Below, piece by piece: positions 25,508 through 34,985 of a stretch of 64,000 nucleotides of DNA. The translations under genes and the position numbers were made by a program. Origin of the DNA: Photobacterium aquae (GTDB lineage Bacteria > Pseudomonadota > Gammaproteobacteria > Enterobacterales > Vibrionaceae); NCBI RefSeq assembly GCF_001029445.1, contig NZ_LDOT01000034.1, positions 1-64,000 on the forward strand, in the 5' to 3' direction. Within the stretch, counting starts at the first letter, position 1. Each line of letters begins with the position of its first letter. The notes under the pieces were generated by a model that made no database searches, was not told where the DNA came from, and worked only from the letters and a program-made list of their open reading frames with translations.

Positions 25508-26905
25508 CTAGTCCAAATGCTCCAGAATACTCAAGCAGCTATCTTTGGCATCACCAAATAGCATCTGAGAGTTCTCTTTGAAGAACAACGGGTTCTGAAC
25601 GCCGGCATAACCGGTGTTCATTGAACGCTTGAACACGATAACGTGCTTGGCGTTCCACACTTCCAGAACTGGCATCCCCGCGATAGGGCTATTCGGATCA
25701 TCCAACGCCGCTGGGTTCACGGTATCGTTAGCACCAATAACCAGCACCACATCAGTTTCGGAGAAATCGTCATTGATTTCGTCCATTTCCAATACGATAT
25801 CGTAAGGTACCTTGGCTTCTGCCAACAAGACATTCATGTGACCCGGCAGACGACCAGCAACTGGGTGAATACCAAAACGCACATTCACACCTTTCTTACG
25901 CAGCTTGTCGGTAATTTCATGAACTGGGTACTGAGCCTGGGCAACTGCCATGCCGTATCCCGGGGTAATAATCACCGAGCGGGCGTCTTTTAGCATTTCC
26001 GCCACTTCTTCTGCTGAGGCTTCCTGATGCTCGCCCTGCTCCTCGTCGCTAGAGATCACAACTTCCTGACCGAAGCCACCAGCAATCACACTAACAAACG
26101 AGCGGTTCATCGCCTTACACATAATGTAAGACAGGATCGCACCTGACGAGCCAACCAGTGCGCCAGTAACAATCAACAGATCGTTTGCCAGCATGAAACC
26201 CGCTGCTGCCGCTGCCCAACCCGAGTATGAGTTCAGCATAGACACGACAACCGGCATATCCGCACCACCGATGGAAGCCACCAAGTGATAACCGAACGCA
26301 AAAGCAATCAGCGTCATGACAATCAGCGCGAACATACTGCCGTCAGCCTTGACGAAGTAGATCATAAGAAGCGCAGACACAACAACGGCCGCCAAGTTCA
26401 TTTTGTGCTTATGAGGCAGGTTCAGCGGTGATGAAGAGATCACACCACGCAGTTTGCCAAATGCCACGATAGAACCGGTAAAAGTAACCGCACCGATGAA
26501 GACACCAAGGAACACCTCCACCATGTGGATAACGTGCTCAGCATGGATACCGGCAAGATCTGTCGACACGGGTGCAGGTGGCTCGAGATAGCTGTTATAA
26601 CCAACCAGTACCGCAGCCATACCCACAAAGCTGTGAAGGATAGCTACCAGTTCCGGCATTTCGGTCATTTCTACTTTCTTCGCGTAGTGGATACCAATAC
26701 CACCACCGATCACCATCGCGATGATGACCCACGCAAAACCCTCGGCACTCGGACTGAAGATTGTCGCAATAAGCGCAATCGCCATACCCGCAATACCGTA
26801 GTAGTTACCGTTTCTCGCTGATTCTTGTTTAGACAGTCCCGCGAGACTTAAGATGAAAAATAACGCAGCAACAATGTATGCCGCTTGTACTAATCCTGCA
26901 GACAT
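25508..26905 (-). CDS. pntB: NAD(P) transhydrogenase subunit beta PntB, 465 aa
   Basis: The membrane domain with about nine helices (1-260) is followed by a soluble NADP(H)-binding domain. The latter contains [80 protein letters not shown] and the terminal [20 protein letters not shown], all family signatures. With PntA it forms the proton-translocating transhydrogenase in the inner membrane, which uses the proton gradient to make NADPH from NADH. It begins 12 bases after pntA stops. Confidence 0.97.
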   Translation of the reverse strand: MSAGLVQAAYIVAALFFILSLAGLSKQESARNGNYYGIAGMAIALIATIFSPSAEGFAWVIIAMVIGGGIGIHYAKKVEMTEMPELVAILHSFVGMAAVLVGYNSYLEPPAPVSTDLAGIHAEHVIHMVEVFLGVFIGAVTFTGSIVAFGKLRGVISSSPLNLPHKHKMNLAAVVVSALLMIYFVKADGSMFALIVMTLIAFAFGYHLVASIGGADMPVVVSMLNSYSGWAAAAAGFMLANDLLIVTGALVGSSGAILSYIMCKAMNRSFVSVIAGGFGQEVVISSDEEQGEHQEASAEEVAEMLKDARSVIITPGYGMAVAQAQYPVHEITDKLRKKGVNVRFGIHPVAGRLPGHMNVLLAEAKVPYDIVLEMDEINDDFSETDVVLVIGANDTVNPAALDDPNSPIAGMPVLEVWNAKHVIVFKRSMNTGYAGVQNPLFFKENSQMLFGDAKDSCLSILEHLD

Positions 26906-26917
26906 GAGTTACTCCTA

Positions 26918-28477
26918 TTATTTATCTTTGCGGAACATTTCGAGCATACGCTTGGTAACCGTAAAGCCACCGAAGATATTTATGCTCGCAATGAGTACAG
27001 CAACAAAAGATAAGGCAGTAACGGCACCGTTACCCTGGCCTATTTGCAGGAGTGCACCCACGACGATAATGCCTGAGATTGCGTTTGTCACAGACATCAG
27101 TGGTGTATGCAAAGCGTGTGTTACGTTCCATACAACGTAGTAACCGACCACACATGCCAAAACAAATACCGTGAAGTGAGAAAGGAACGCAGCCGGTGCC
27201 ACAGAGGCAATCCAGCCAAACGCAGCCACACCCGCCGCCATCAGGCCGTATTTCTTGGCCGGAGAGGCAGGGACTTCTTCTTTCTTGGCAGGAGCTTCAA
27301 CCGCAGGCGCAGCTTGAGCAGGGGCAGCAGATACCTTGATCGGTGGAGCTGGCCATGTTACCTCGCCCTCTTTGATCACTGTCAGACCACGCAATACTTC
27401 ATCATCGAAATCGATATTAATATTACCGTCTTTCTCTTTGCACAGCAGTTTGGTCAGGTTGACGAGGTTGGTTCCATAGAGCTGGGAAGACTGAGTAGGT
27501 AGACGACCAACCATATCGGTATAACCGATAATCTTGACACCGTTCTCCGTCAAAACAACTTTGTCAGCCTCGGTGTAAGCACAGTTACCACCATTGGCAG
27601 CGGCCAGATCAACAATGACACTACCCGCCTTCATGCTGTCGACCATTTCTTTGGTGATCAGCTTCGGTGCTGGACGCCCTGGGATCAGAGCCGTGGTGAT
27701 AATGATATCAACATCTTTGGCCTGCTCAGCATAAAGACGCTCAGCAGCTTTGTTGAATTCGTCTGACATCTCTTTGGCGTAGCCATCGCCAGTGCTTGTA
27801 TCTTCCTTGAAATCAACTTCAAGAAACTCAGCACCCATTGACTCTACCTGCTCTTTTACTTCAGGTCGTACGTCAAAGGCCCGAACAATCGCACCAAGGC
27901 TACCTGCCGCACCGATTGCAGCCAAACCAGCAACACCAGCACCAGCTACCATTACCTTGGCTGGTGGCACTTTACCCGCCGCGGTGATCTGGCCGGTGAA
28001 GAAACGGCCGAACTCATGGGCAGCTTCAACAACGGCACGGTAACCCGCGATATTTGCCATCGAACTTAGTGCATCTAGCGCCTGAGCACGAGAAATACGT
28101 GGCACCGAGTCCATCGCCATGACGTTAATATTCTTGGTAGAGAGCTTTTCAAGCAAGTCTGCATTTTGTGCAGGCCAGATGAAGCTCACCAGACTCGCCC
28201 CTTCTTTGATCAGGTCGAACTCATCAACGCCGGTTTCCTCATTGACCTGCGGTGCATTAACTTTAAAAATCAGATCAGACGCCCACACTTCTTCCGTTGA
28301 TACCACAGTGGCACCAGCAGCTTCATAAGCGGCATCATCAAAACTGGCAAGCAGACCCGCATTGCGCTCAACCGCAACACTGAAGCCCATTTTTAACAAC
28401 TGCTCTACCGTTTTCGGCGTTGCAGCTACTCGCGTCTCGTTAGCGAGTATTTCTCGAGGTACACCAATTTGCATCAT
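26918..28477 (-). CDS. pntA: NAD(P) transhydrogenase subunit alpha PntA, 519 aa
   Basis: The NAD(H)-binding domain (1-380) starts [20 protein letters not shown] and includes [20 protein letters not shown] (Rossmann glycines), [20 protein letters not shown], the mobile loop and [21 protein letters not shown] Pro/Ala-rich linker (about 395-420) leads to three or four membrane helices at the C terminus ([20 protein letters not shown]). Full length as in E. coli PntA. Two adjacent ATGs could start it. It supplies the NAD(H) site of the transhydrogenase and precedes pntB in an operon whose order with vxr matches V. cholerae chromosome II. Confidence 0.97.
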   Translation of the reverse strand: MMQIGVPREILANETRVAATPKTVEQLLKMGFSVAVERNAGLLASFDDAAYEAAGATVVSTEEVWASDLIFKVNAPQVNEETGVDEFDLIKEGASLVSFIWPAQNADLLEKLSTKNINVMAMDSVPRISRAQALDALSSMANIAGYRAVVEAAHEFGRFFTGQITAAGKVPPAKVMVAGAGVAGLAAIGAAGSLGAIVRAFDVRPEVKEQVESMGAEFLEVDFKEDTSTGDGYAKEMSDEFNKAAERLYAEQAKDVDIIITTALIPGRPAPKLITKEMVDSMKAGSVIVDLAAANGGNCAYTEADKVVLTENGVKIIGYTDMVGRLPTQSSQLYGTNLVNLTKLLCKEKDGNINIDFDDEVLRGLTVIKEGEVTWPAPPIKVSAAPAQAAPAVEAPAKKEEVPASPAKKYGLMAAGVAAFGWIASVAPAAFLSHFTVFVLACVVGYYVVWNVTHALHTPLMSVTNAISGIIVVGALLQIGQGNGAVTALSFVAVLIASINIFGGFTVTKRMLEMFRKDK

Positions 28478-28899
28478 TATTCCCTAAATTTTGGCAAATA
28501 AGTAACAATTTTTTATCCAACCAGACGCGTAATATCAAGCCTTTTGTAGGAAAAATACAAAATAATTCTATTCGCGCTCTGTTATTCACAGCAAATGTTG
28601 CCAGCTAACTGTAAATAAATAACGTTTCAAACGCCTGATCAGAGGTCAAACCACAAAGAGAATTAACAACCTATGCATAAAAACATACACAAATCACTAA
28701 TATTTATATTCTGTCCTTATAAACAACCAAAAACAGTGATCTAATTAGATAAACGAACGTTTGAATCACAAGGAATGACAATATTGATGGGGAATGCTGC
28801 GTTGGGGATGTGGCCATTTCAGTTTCCATCATCATTCCTTGACGATGTGATCATCCCAAGTATCAAGCATGACTTGGGAGACCATGCTCAATGTAGCGG
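28478..28899. other. Intergenic region between hlyU-like and pntA, with inverted repeats
   Basis: No convincing gene. The pntA promoter should lie here. Near the hlyU end there are two structured parts: CAAGGAATGA (28769-28778) pairing with TCATTCCTTG (28832-28841), and a short hairpin TCCCAAGT/ACTTGGGA at 28854-28879. Confidence 0.5.
28769..28841. repeat. Imperfect long inverted repeat
   Basis: Ten-base perfect arms (CAAGGAATGA and TCATTCCTTG) are extended inward by TGATGG (28785-28790) and CCATCA (28826-28831). It could be a folded RNA element or a degenerate mobile inverted repeat. Confidence 0.5.
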
Positions 28900-29181
28900 T
28901 TATCGGAACATGCTGTCGCCGTTCTGATCGATGAACATTTTAGCTTTGTTAATCATGAAAGTTTCGGCATCCTGCTTCGAACCCATCAGATCCGAACGAA
29001 TGAAAACATGGGTCTTCAGTTCACCGTCCAATTGCTTGCAAATACGTCCGGCTATACGGTATTGCCCGCCTTCTGACTTAGGCTCTGGGTATATCAAATA
29101 ACCTTCGTACTCGACAGCCTCTACATTCACGATTTCCGGTTCAGATTTTACAAAACCAAAGAGCTTTGAGAAAAATCCCAC
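28900..29181 (-). CDS. HlyU-family protein, 93 aa
   Basis: The protein is of the HlyU type now seen across Vibrionaceae and alpha-proteobacteria: it begins GFFSKLFGFVKSEPE, then VEYEGYLIYPEPKSEGGQYR, IAGRICKQLDGELKTHVFIR and a helix DAETFMINKAKMFIDQNGD. Despite the family name this fold (PF10115) has no visible helix-turn-helix and is distinct from the ArsR-like V. cholerae HlyU, so a regulatory role is uncertain. I choose GTG at 29181, with GGAG eight bases upstream, since relatives start at this point; a TTG 18 bases earlier is the alternative. Confidence 0.72.
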   Translation of the reverse strand: MGFFSKLFGFVKSEPEIVNVEAVEYEGYLIYPEPKSEGGQYRIAGRICKQLDGELKTHVFIRSDLMGSKQDAETFMINKAKMFIDQNGDSMFR

Positions 29182-29284
29182 AATGGCATCTCCAATCAAT
29201 CATCTATATCGCGTACATCATGCCATATTCACAGGAAAGTAAACTACCCTTAACGACGCATTTTGTTTTGTGACTCTTTTCAAT

Positions 29285-29316
29285 GCAAAAAACGCCGGCC
29301 AAGACCAGCGTCTTTG
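29285..29316 (-). terminator. Terminator after the DUF1127-like gene
   Basis: On the minus strand ACGCTGG pairs with CCGGCGT (one G-T pair) and is followed by six Ts. Confidence 0.7.
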
Positions 29317-29339
29317 TATGTTGCTTAGGTTCAGCGGAA

Positions 29340-29522
29340 TTAGCGATAGACGCCGATATCTTTTTGCAAATGGACCGGTAGATCCTTAACGTCACAATAT
29401 GATGGGGTTTTCTTTACGCTGAACAAAATATCCAATGCGTGAGCAATCAGTCCTTTGACGCTAACTGCATAGGCTTTTTTATCCATAACAACTGGTGTGT
29501 CAAAATTCATTGCCTGTGCCAT
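29340..29522 (-). CDS. Small protein with DUF1127-like C terminus, 60 aa
   Basis: It starts MAQAMNFDTPVVMDKKAYAV, with GAGAGG nine bases before the ATG, and ends DLPVHLQKDIGVYR, which resembles the L..HLLxDIG ending of DUF1127 (YjiS-like) proteins. The N-terminal part is not the usual Trp/Arg-rich helix, so the assignment is tentative. DUF1127 members are small proteins linked to phosphate, arginine and RNA metabolism in other bacteria. It has its own terminator. Confidence 0.6.
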   Translation of the reverse strand: MAQAMNFDTPVVMDKKAYAVSVKGLIAHALDILFSVKKTPSYCDVKDLPVHLQKDIGVYR

Positions 29523-29849
29523 GACTGCCTCTCTGTATTTTCTGGCCAATGTGAATTGGCATCGAGCCTAAGTGCTTTATCAACTGGCTATTATTTTAAC
29601 TCGCTCAAATCACACGCAGAACTGACAATATTTCAGCAACAAAATTAGATTTTCTTATGCAAAATGTAGCAATCACAAAATAACAACAAACAACGCCTTT
29701 GTAATGAAAATTCATGCACCAAACAGCACACTTAATGCATAAATAACCATGACTTGCATAATACTGGTTTTACTTGCTTTACTATTCCATCAAGGGTAAC
29801 AATGGATTAACACTTACTGTATTGCGGAAATTCAAGAGTAATCACATTT
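29523..29849. other. AT-rich divergent promoter region
   Basis: No gene was seen. It lies between the minus-strand DUF1127-like gene and the plus-strand BASS transporter and should hold both promoters. Confidence 0.4.
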
Positions 29850-30809
29850 ATGCTCAGTATGATTACCCGACATTCATCCAGCTTATTGATTGCCTCAGCG
29901 TTCGCCGGTTTTATGCTGCCCAACGCTGCAGCAGCAATGTTTCCGTTTCTCCCTTATATCTTGTTTTTCCTGATGCTGTTCACGCTATTGGGAATAGATC
30001 AAAAAACCTTAATCAAACGACTCGCCACAACTCAGGTATGGGGCTTTGCTCTCTTTCATAGCGCAGGGATGACATTAATAAGTTGCAGCATAGCTACGCT
30101 ATTGGGCTCATCAGATACCATGCTATTGGCCGTCGCAGGTGTCGCCGCAACTGGATCGCTATTTGCCACGCCAGCAATCGCACGCTCCATCGGACTGGAT
30201 GCGCTAGAAGCAATGGCGATGACAATAGCCACAACGCTGCTGATGCCAGCTATTATCTACGTTAACCTATGGTTGTTTAGCGATGATAGCTTCGCCCTTG
30301 ACGTTCATAGTTATGCTATTCGCTTGGTTGTCTTTATTGTCAGTCCGATGTTGCTATCGGCCTGTGTTTACCGCCTTGTCCCAGCTGAGACCCTCAAACG
30401 CGTTCACGGTAAACTCGCTCATATAACCATACTGCTCGTCTTTGCCTTCCCATTCGGCCTTATCGAGCCCTTTCGCAAGATCTTCGACCAATCCGCCTTT
30501 GATGCCCTACAGTATTTCGGAATCGGATTAATACTATGCGGAATGTTCTTCCTCACAGGTTTAATCTGTTATGCAAAACAAGGAAAACAAGCTGCATTAC
30601 TGGCAGCCATCACCACCGGCAATCGCAATGTATTACTGACATTCACCATTGCAGGTACTTACCTTGGGCCCGATTTCTTGATCCTACTTGGTGCTATCCA
30701 GCCGACAACATATGCATTCCCCTTGTTTGTCCGCTGGCTAGCAATAAGACTACCCGATACTCCCAACCCACCGCGCAACCCACTGCAAAGCGACAACACA
30801 AAACAATGA
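29850..30809 (+). CDS. Bile acid:sodium symporter (BASS) superfamily transporter, 319 aa
   Basis: Nine to ten hydrophobic helices are visible. The family-typical broken-helix regions are ATGSLFATPAIARSIGLDAL in the first half and TTGNRNVLLTFTIAGTYLG in the second; the latter, with its Gly-Asn pair, is where sodium and substrate bind in BASS proteins. The C-terminal tail is polar (NPPRNPLQSDNTKQ). Substrates in this superfamily range from bile acids to pyruvate, pantothenate and arsenite, so the cargo cannot be assigned. The ATG lacks a strong ribosome site. It precedes the ribB riboswitch, but nothing ties it to riboflavin transport. Confidence 0.75.
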   Translation: MLSMITRHSSSLLIASAFAGFMLPNAAAAMFPFLPYILFFLMLFTLLGIDQKTLIKRLATTQVWGFALFHSAGMTLISCSIATLLGSSDTMLLAVAGVAATGSLFATPAIARSIGLDALEAMAMTIATTLLMPAIIYVNLWLFSDDSFALDVHSYAIRLVVFIVSPMLLSACVYRLVPAETLKRVHGKLAHITILLVFAFPFGLIEPFRKIFDQSAFDALQYFGIGLILCGMFFLTGLICYAKQGKQAALLAAITTGNRNVLLTFTIAGTYLGPDFLILLGAIQPTTYAFPLFVRWLAIRLPDTPNPPRNPLQSDNTKQ

Positions 30810-31293
30810 CACCGACTTATCGACAATAAGCAGCACTCTCGTGCTTTATACCGGATACAAATCGGACAATCGGCGCCTGGCATCAAATAATTATCCATAA
30901 TTTAATTAATTACCTTGCACGGCTTTCTGGAATTTCCTATAGTCGCAAAGAATTCTCAGGGCGGGGTGAAACTCCCCACCGGCGGTAGTCCCAACAGGGA
31001 AAGCCCGCGAGCGCTTGCAGTTGATATTGCAAGGTCAGCAGATCTGGTCCAGAACACGGTCATGCCATGTTTGATTCCAGAGCCGACGGTTATAGTCCGG
31101 ATGAAAGAGGATTTCAGCGATAATCTGTGTTTATAACACCGGTATACGCTCAGCTTGCATTATTTGCAGGCGGTGTCGTATCGGCTGTTTTTCGAATACC
31201 GTACTGCATCTGCATATTTGCTGATAGCAGCCGCTTTTGCTGACATTCCATGCCCTGATTCTGGTAACGATATTGTATTTGGAGTTTTTTACC
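30810..31293 (+). other. ribB leader region
   Basis: No protein gene. It holds the FMN riboswitch and, after it, the expression platform (ACACCG near 31136 paired with CGGTGT near 31172). Confidence 0.6.
30950..31112 (+). ncRNA. FMN riboswitch (RFN element)
   Basis: The conserved RFN blocks are present in order: TTCTCAGGGCGGGGTGAAA, CTCCCCACCGGCGGTAGT, AAGCCCGCGAGCGCTT, GGTCAGCAGATCTGGT, and GAGCCGACGGTTATAGTC ending at GGATGAAAGAGG. It binds flavin mononucleotide and represses the downstream ribB when FMN is plentiful. Confidence 0.97.
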
Positions 31294-31971
31294 ATGAATC
31301 AGTCTCTACTCTCACCTTACGGTAATGCATTCGAACGCGTTGAAGCTGGCCTTGCCGCCCTTCGTGAAGGCCGTGGTGTTCTTGTTGTTGATGATGAAGA
31401 TCGCGAAAATGAAGGCGATATCATTTATGCTGCAGAAACCCTTACCGCCGAGCAAATGGCGCTGATGATCCGTGAGTGTTCAGGTATTGTTTGCCTATGC
31501 CTGACCGAAGAACGCTGCCAGCAGCTTGAATTGCCTATGATGGTGGAAAACAACACCAGTGCCAACCAAACAGGCTTCACCGTCACTATCGAGGCAGCCA
31601 AGGGCGTAACTACCGGCGTATCTGCCGCTGACCGCGTTACAACAATCAAAACAGCCATCGCCGACGGAGCCAAGCCTTCTGACATCAACCGTCCAGGCCA
31701 CGTTTTCCCGCTAAAAGCAAACCCTGACGGTGTTCTTGCCCGCCGCGGCCACACCGAAGCGACTATCGATTTGATGCGTTTGGCTGGCTACAAACCTTAT
31801 GGTGTGCTTTGTGAGCTAACCAACCCAGATGGCACTATGGCTCGCCTTCCTGAAGTCATCACGTTCGGCGAAACACATAATATGCCCGTACTGACCATTG
31901 AAGATCTTGCTGCTTACCGCATTGCCAACGAAGTGGCCAACAGCGAAAGCGACAATAGCCTTACGGCATAA
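31294..31971 (+). CDS. ribB: 3,4-dihydroxy-2-butanone-4-phosphate synthase RibB, 225 aa
   Basis: The active-site segments are [16 protein letters not shown] (acidic loop binding ribulose 5-phosphate and Mg), [52 protein letters not shown] and [15 protein letters not shown]. Length is that of the single-domain enzyme without a RibA fusion. It converts ribulose 5-phosphate to the four-carbon precursor of riboflavin plus formate. GGAG nine bases upstream supports the ATG at 31294. Regulated by the FMN riboswitch in its leader. Confidence 0.97.
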   Translation: MNQSLLSPYGNAFERVEAGLAALREGRGVLVVDDEDRENEGDIIYAAETLTAEQMALMIRECSGIVCLCLTEERCQQLELPMMVENNTSANQTGFTVTIEAAKGVTTGVSAADRVTTIKTAIADGAKPSDINRPGHVFPLKANPDGVLARRGHTEATIDLMRLAGYKPYGVLCELTNPDGTMARLPEVITFGETHNMPVLTIEDLAAYRIANEVANSESDNSLTA

Positions 31972-32001
31972 GCCATAGGCACACAACGGGAATCTTATAA
32001 C

Positions 32002-32027
32002 AAGCCGGGCCGCACACCCGGCTTTTT
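32002..32027 (+). terminator. Terminator of ribB
   Basis: AAGCCGGG / CCCGGCTT stem followed by six Ts. Confidence 0.9.
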
Positions 32028-32105
32028 TCATCCTTAGCATTCACCTTTGCTCTCTTAGAATAAAAATGAGCAAAATAAAAAGGCTCAAGATAAAAATGTC
32101 TAATA

Positions 32106-32143
32106 TAAAAACCGCCGATAGCATCAACTACCGGCGGTTTTTC
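32106..32143 (-). terminator. Terminator of the UshA-like gene
   Basis: AAAAACCGCCG / CGGCGGTTTTT perfect stem with T runs in both directions. Confidence 0.88.
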
Positions 32144-32171
32144 TAGTTCCTGTCTATTAATGGTAATGGGC

Positions 32172-33929
32172 TTAAGCGACCCCTTCCTCGTGACACACAC
32201 AAGGAATAAACTGCGACAGATTGGCTGGTGGAACATCTAATTGCTGCTTGTGAGCCGCATAGGCAGAAAATGCCTCTGCCATTGTGACATTCAGGGGTTG
32301 AGGCTCTTCCCCATTGAGCAAAGCATGATAGCCCTCTTTGCCTGTGGCCGTGTAGCCCGACGATACCGAAAGATATGTCGCACCATCGTCAACCTCCCGC
32401 CACTCCGAGCCAACAAGATACTCTAGCTGCTCAATCCGCTGGCCTTGTGCTGCACAGCAGCGATAGACAAAGCGTAAGTGGGATGTATAAGGGTAACTTC
32501 CGTCCCCCGTGCCTTCAACGCCATTATCGATGGCATTATCGATCGCACCTTCAAGCGCCGCCCTTACTTGCGCGCCAGTTACCGGATAAACCATCAAGCC
32601 GATGGCAAACGGCAACAACCGGCCAGAAATGTCTGCGGCGGTCAGCGGCCCGGGATTCAACGATGAGCGCACGCCACCAGCATTATGAATACCAAAGTCA
32701 ACCGCAAAGCCTAACTGGCGACCCTGCCAGACAAAACTGTCAACGACATGCGGCGCGATCTGACTTGCCCCTTTGGCATCGGGAATGCGCGTATGACGCA
32801 ATGGGCTCATAACATCGGCAATATGTTCTGTTTGTAGCTTACGTACGGCAGGCCGGTATTCCTCGTTGAGAATATTTTCGATATAGGGATCTTTAATACA
32901 GAATCGAACATTTGGCTGCTGTTTAAGATAGGCTTTCACTTTATCGTGGCTCAGCACATCAAGGTGCTCGCTTCTGCTGGCGTCCAGAGTGAACTGCCGT
33001 CCCAGCAAGAGCTGGTTTGTCCCCGATACAGACTCAACGCTACCGTCTGCGGCAAAATCAATATGCAGCTGACCTAAGGCCAATGCATTACAGCCCGCCT
33101 GTACGACGCAAGTCCCTTTGACCATACGGGCATAAGAATCAGTGACGCCGTAACCAAGGTTAGTAAAATCACCCTGCATTGTATGGCTGTGGCCACCAAT
33201 AATCGCACCGATACCATCGACCTCTTCGGCCAATTCCAAATCACGCTCATAACCTAGGTGACTAAGTACAATAATTTTATTAATGCCGGCACGGTGCAAG
33301 GCGGTTACGGTTCGCTTGGCAACATCGGTAACATTGTGGAAAAACGTATCCGGATCCGGATTGGCAATACCAGCCATATTCTCAATGGCCAGACCAAACA
33401 CCGCTACGGGTTCACCCTCTACATCGTGTATCCAAGATCTGGCACATTGCTGCTCGGCATCATATGCCAATACATTGTTTTTACGTGATAGCGGGTTAGC
33501 TTTACCCACCAGCTCACCGGAAAGATCCCAATTGCCGGCAAGCAGCGGAAAGTTAACTTGATCCATGAAATCAGCGACAGGCTCATTGCCCATGTCCAAC
33601 TCATGGTTACCAAGAGCCATCGCATCAATGCCTATCGCATTGAGCAACTCGGCATTAGCTACCCCCTTATACAGGGAGAAATACAGTGTGCCCTGAAAAC
33701 AGTCACCGGCATGGAGAAAGACAAAGCTCCGTGACTGCAACAAAGCTTGGCGCTGAATATCCTTTACAGCTGAAGAAACGCGAGAGAATCCACCACAACT
33801 GGCATATACCGACATCTCTGGTTCAATGACGTCGCTGGGCAACTGTAGTGAGATCGACGACGGCTCGAAATGTGAATGCGTGTCGTTAATATGGGCGATC
33901 GTTAACTTCGCTGGACGATGGTGTGTCAT
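32172..33929 (-). CDS. UshA-like 5'-nucleotidase/metallophosphatase without signal peptide, 585 aa
   Basis: The metallophosphatase domain carries LTIAHINDTHSHFEPS, HAGDCFQGTLYF, ALGNHELDMGNEP, IVLSHLGYERD and IGGHSHTMQGD, which are the metal-binding blocks. The C-terminal 5'-nucleotidase domain (about 370-560) has DFGIHNAGGVRSSLNPGPLT and SGYTATGKEGYHALL. Family members hydrolyse nucleotides or cyclic phosphodiesters in the periplasm. This one begins directly with the first beta strand and has no signal peptide, so it is either cytoplasmic or exported by another route. It is single and has its own terminator. Confidence 0.87.
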   Translation of the reverse strand: MTHHRPAKLTIAHINDTHSHFEPSSISLQLPSDVIEPEMSVYASCGGFSRVSSAVKDIQRQALLQSRSFVFLHAGDCFQGTLYFSLYKGVANAELLNAIGIDAMALGNHELDMGNEPVADFMDQVNFPLLAGNWDLSGELVGKANPLSRKNNVLAYDAEQQCARSWIHDVEGEPVAVFGLAIENMAGIANPDPDTFFHNVTDVAKRTVTALHRAGINKIIVLSHLGYERDLELAEEVDGIGAIIGGHSHTMQGDFTNLGYGVTDSYARMVKGTCVVQAGCNALALGQLHIDFAADGSVESVSGTNQLLLGRQFTLDASRSEHLDVLSHDKVKAYLKQQPNVRFCIKDPYIENILNEEYRPAVRKLQTEHIADVMSPLRHTRIPDAKGASQIAPHVVDSFVWQGRQLGFAVDFGIHNAGGVRSSLNPGPLTAADISGRLLPFAIGLMVYPVTGAQVRAALEGAIDNAIDNGVEGTGDGSYPYTSHLRFVYRCCAAQGQRIEQLEYLVGSEWREVDDGATYLSVSSGYTATGKEGYHALLNGEEPQPLNVTMAEAFSAYAAHKQQLDVPPANLSQFIPCVCHEEGVA

Positions 33930-34159
33930 AATGCTGAAAGTACTCCATTATCCTAAAATGCTAGTTCACTTCCCCCTCCAGCACATTGTGCGGGGAAGCC
34001 AACTCGAATCTACGCTAATACCTCGAATAACTTCGAAAAACAGATCTTCTCGCTGGTTAATACGAACTTACTAAGAAGAAAACATGACGTTTCTAGGTAT
34101 TGAGATTTCATCATACAACACATCATGACAAAACTCAGGTTTCCTCTTGAAATTAAATC
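33930..34159. other. Spacer, no gene seen
   Basis: Non-coding DNA upstream of the UshA-like gene, presumably carrying its promoter. No repeat or operator stands out. Confidence 0.4.
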
Positions 34160-34288
34160 TTACATTGCATCAAGACAGTGATGGTTATCAGATGACTCCA
34201 GCTTAACAAAGCTAGACGTATCCAGTATCCTATCTCCCGTCTTTACCCAGATCTGTTCCCTCTTACCAATAAGCAGAATACCACCCAT
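34160..34288 (-). CDS. Possible small protein, 42 aa
   Basis: The frame reads MGGILLIGKREQIWVKTGDR and then ILDTSSFVKLESSDNHHCLD. GAGG lies seven bases before the ATG, and the composition is protein-like. Its start codon overlaps the start of the plus-strand CbrC-like gene by two bases, so the two would be read from opposite strands. It may be real or chance. Confidence 0.3.
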   Translation of the reverse strand: MGGILLIGKREQIWVKTGDRILDTSSFVKLESSDNHHCLDAM

Positions 34289-34814
34289 GACACTACCTCA
34301 ATTCAGATTTCATCCCGATCCCATTGCCACTGGCGCGATTAAGAAAAGCGACAAAGCCTGCCAATGTTGCGGTAAAGCGCGAGGATATATCTACACCGCG
34401 AGTTTCTATTCACGTGACAATGTCACGGATATTTGCCCGTGGTGTATATCAGACGGATCTGCCGCTAAAAAATATGATGGTTCTTTCGTCGACGATTATC
34501 CGCTGCTCGAAGCTGGCATTCCAATGGCGCTTATTATTGAAATCTGCGAAAGAACGCCGGGATTCGTTTCTTGGCAACAGGAGATTTGGCAGACACATTG
34601 CGATACTGCCTGTGAATTTCATGGCGATGCAGAAAAACATGAACTAGAAAAATGGGACAATGACAGTTTGCAGCAATTTCTCACCGAACAGATGCTGGAT
34701 GAAAAATTATGGGAAGCGATCGTTCAGCATTATGAAAAAGGTGGTGATCCTGCCATCTATAAATTCAAATGCCCTATATGTGGAAAATTTATCTACTCAA
34801 TAGACTTCTCATAG
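34287..34814 (+). CDS. CbrC-like (UPF0167) protein, 175 aa
   Basis: The family begins FRFHPDPIATGAI and contains a Cys pair ACQCCGKARGYIYT, a second pair DICPWCISDGSAA, the central HCDTACEFHGDA block and a final FKCPICGKF. These four CxxC-like pairs suggest bound zinc. E. coli CbrC is linked to colicin E2 tolerance and is part of the CreBC regulon; whether that holds here is unknown. A matS site lies within its coding sequence (34414-34426). Confidence 0.85.
   Translation: MTLPQFRFHPDPIATGAIKKSDKACQCCGKARGYIYTASFYSRDNVTDICPWCISDGSAAKKYDGSFVDDYPLLEAGIPMALIIEICERTPGFVSWQQEIWQTHCDTACEFHGDAEKHELEKWDNDSLQQFLTEQMLDEKLWEAIVQHYEKGGDPAIYKFKCPICGKFIYSIDFS
34414..34426. other. matS site
   Basis: GTGACAATGTCAC, an exact match to GTGACRNYGTCAC within the CbrC-like gene. 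Confidence 0.85.
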
Positions 34815-34985
34815 CCCGAGCAAATAACCTTGCCCTCTCGCACGATTTCTACTCCGTGCGACTGAAAGCCTCTCCCTTGTATGTGGTTGGCATCAACAAC
34901 CGAAGATATTCTATCCGGCGTTATCCTCCTTGGGTCTATTGTTGTTTCATATCCATTGGAATATGGCCCACCGGGAGGATACACC

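Noticed and set aside
28787-28927. Plus-strand frame of 46 codons reading into the hlyU-like gene
   Set aside because: Its 3' third is antisense to the hlyU-like coding sequence, and its 5' part forms one arm of an inverted repeat. The ribosome site is poorly spaced.
29204-29395. Minus-strand frame of 63 codons
   Set aside because: It overlaps the DUF1127-like gene and its terminator and has no ribosome site.
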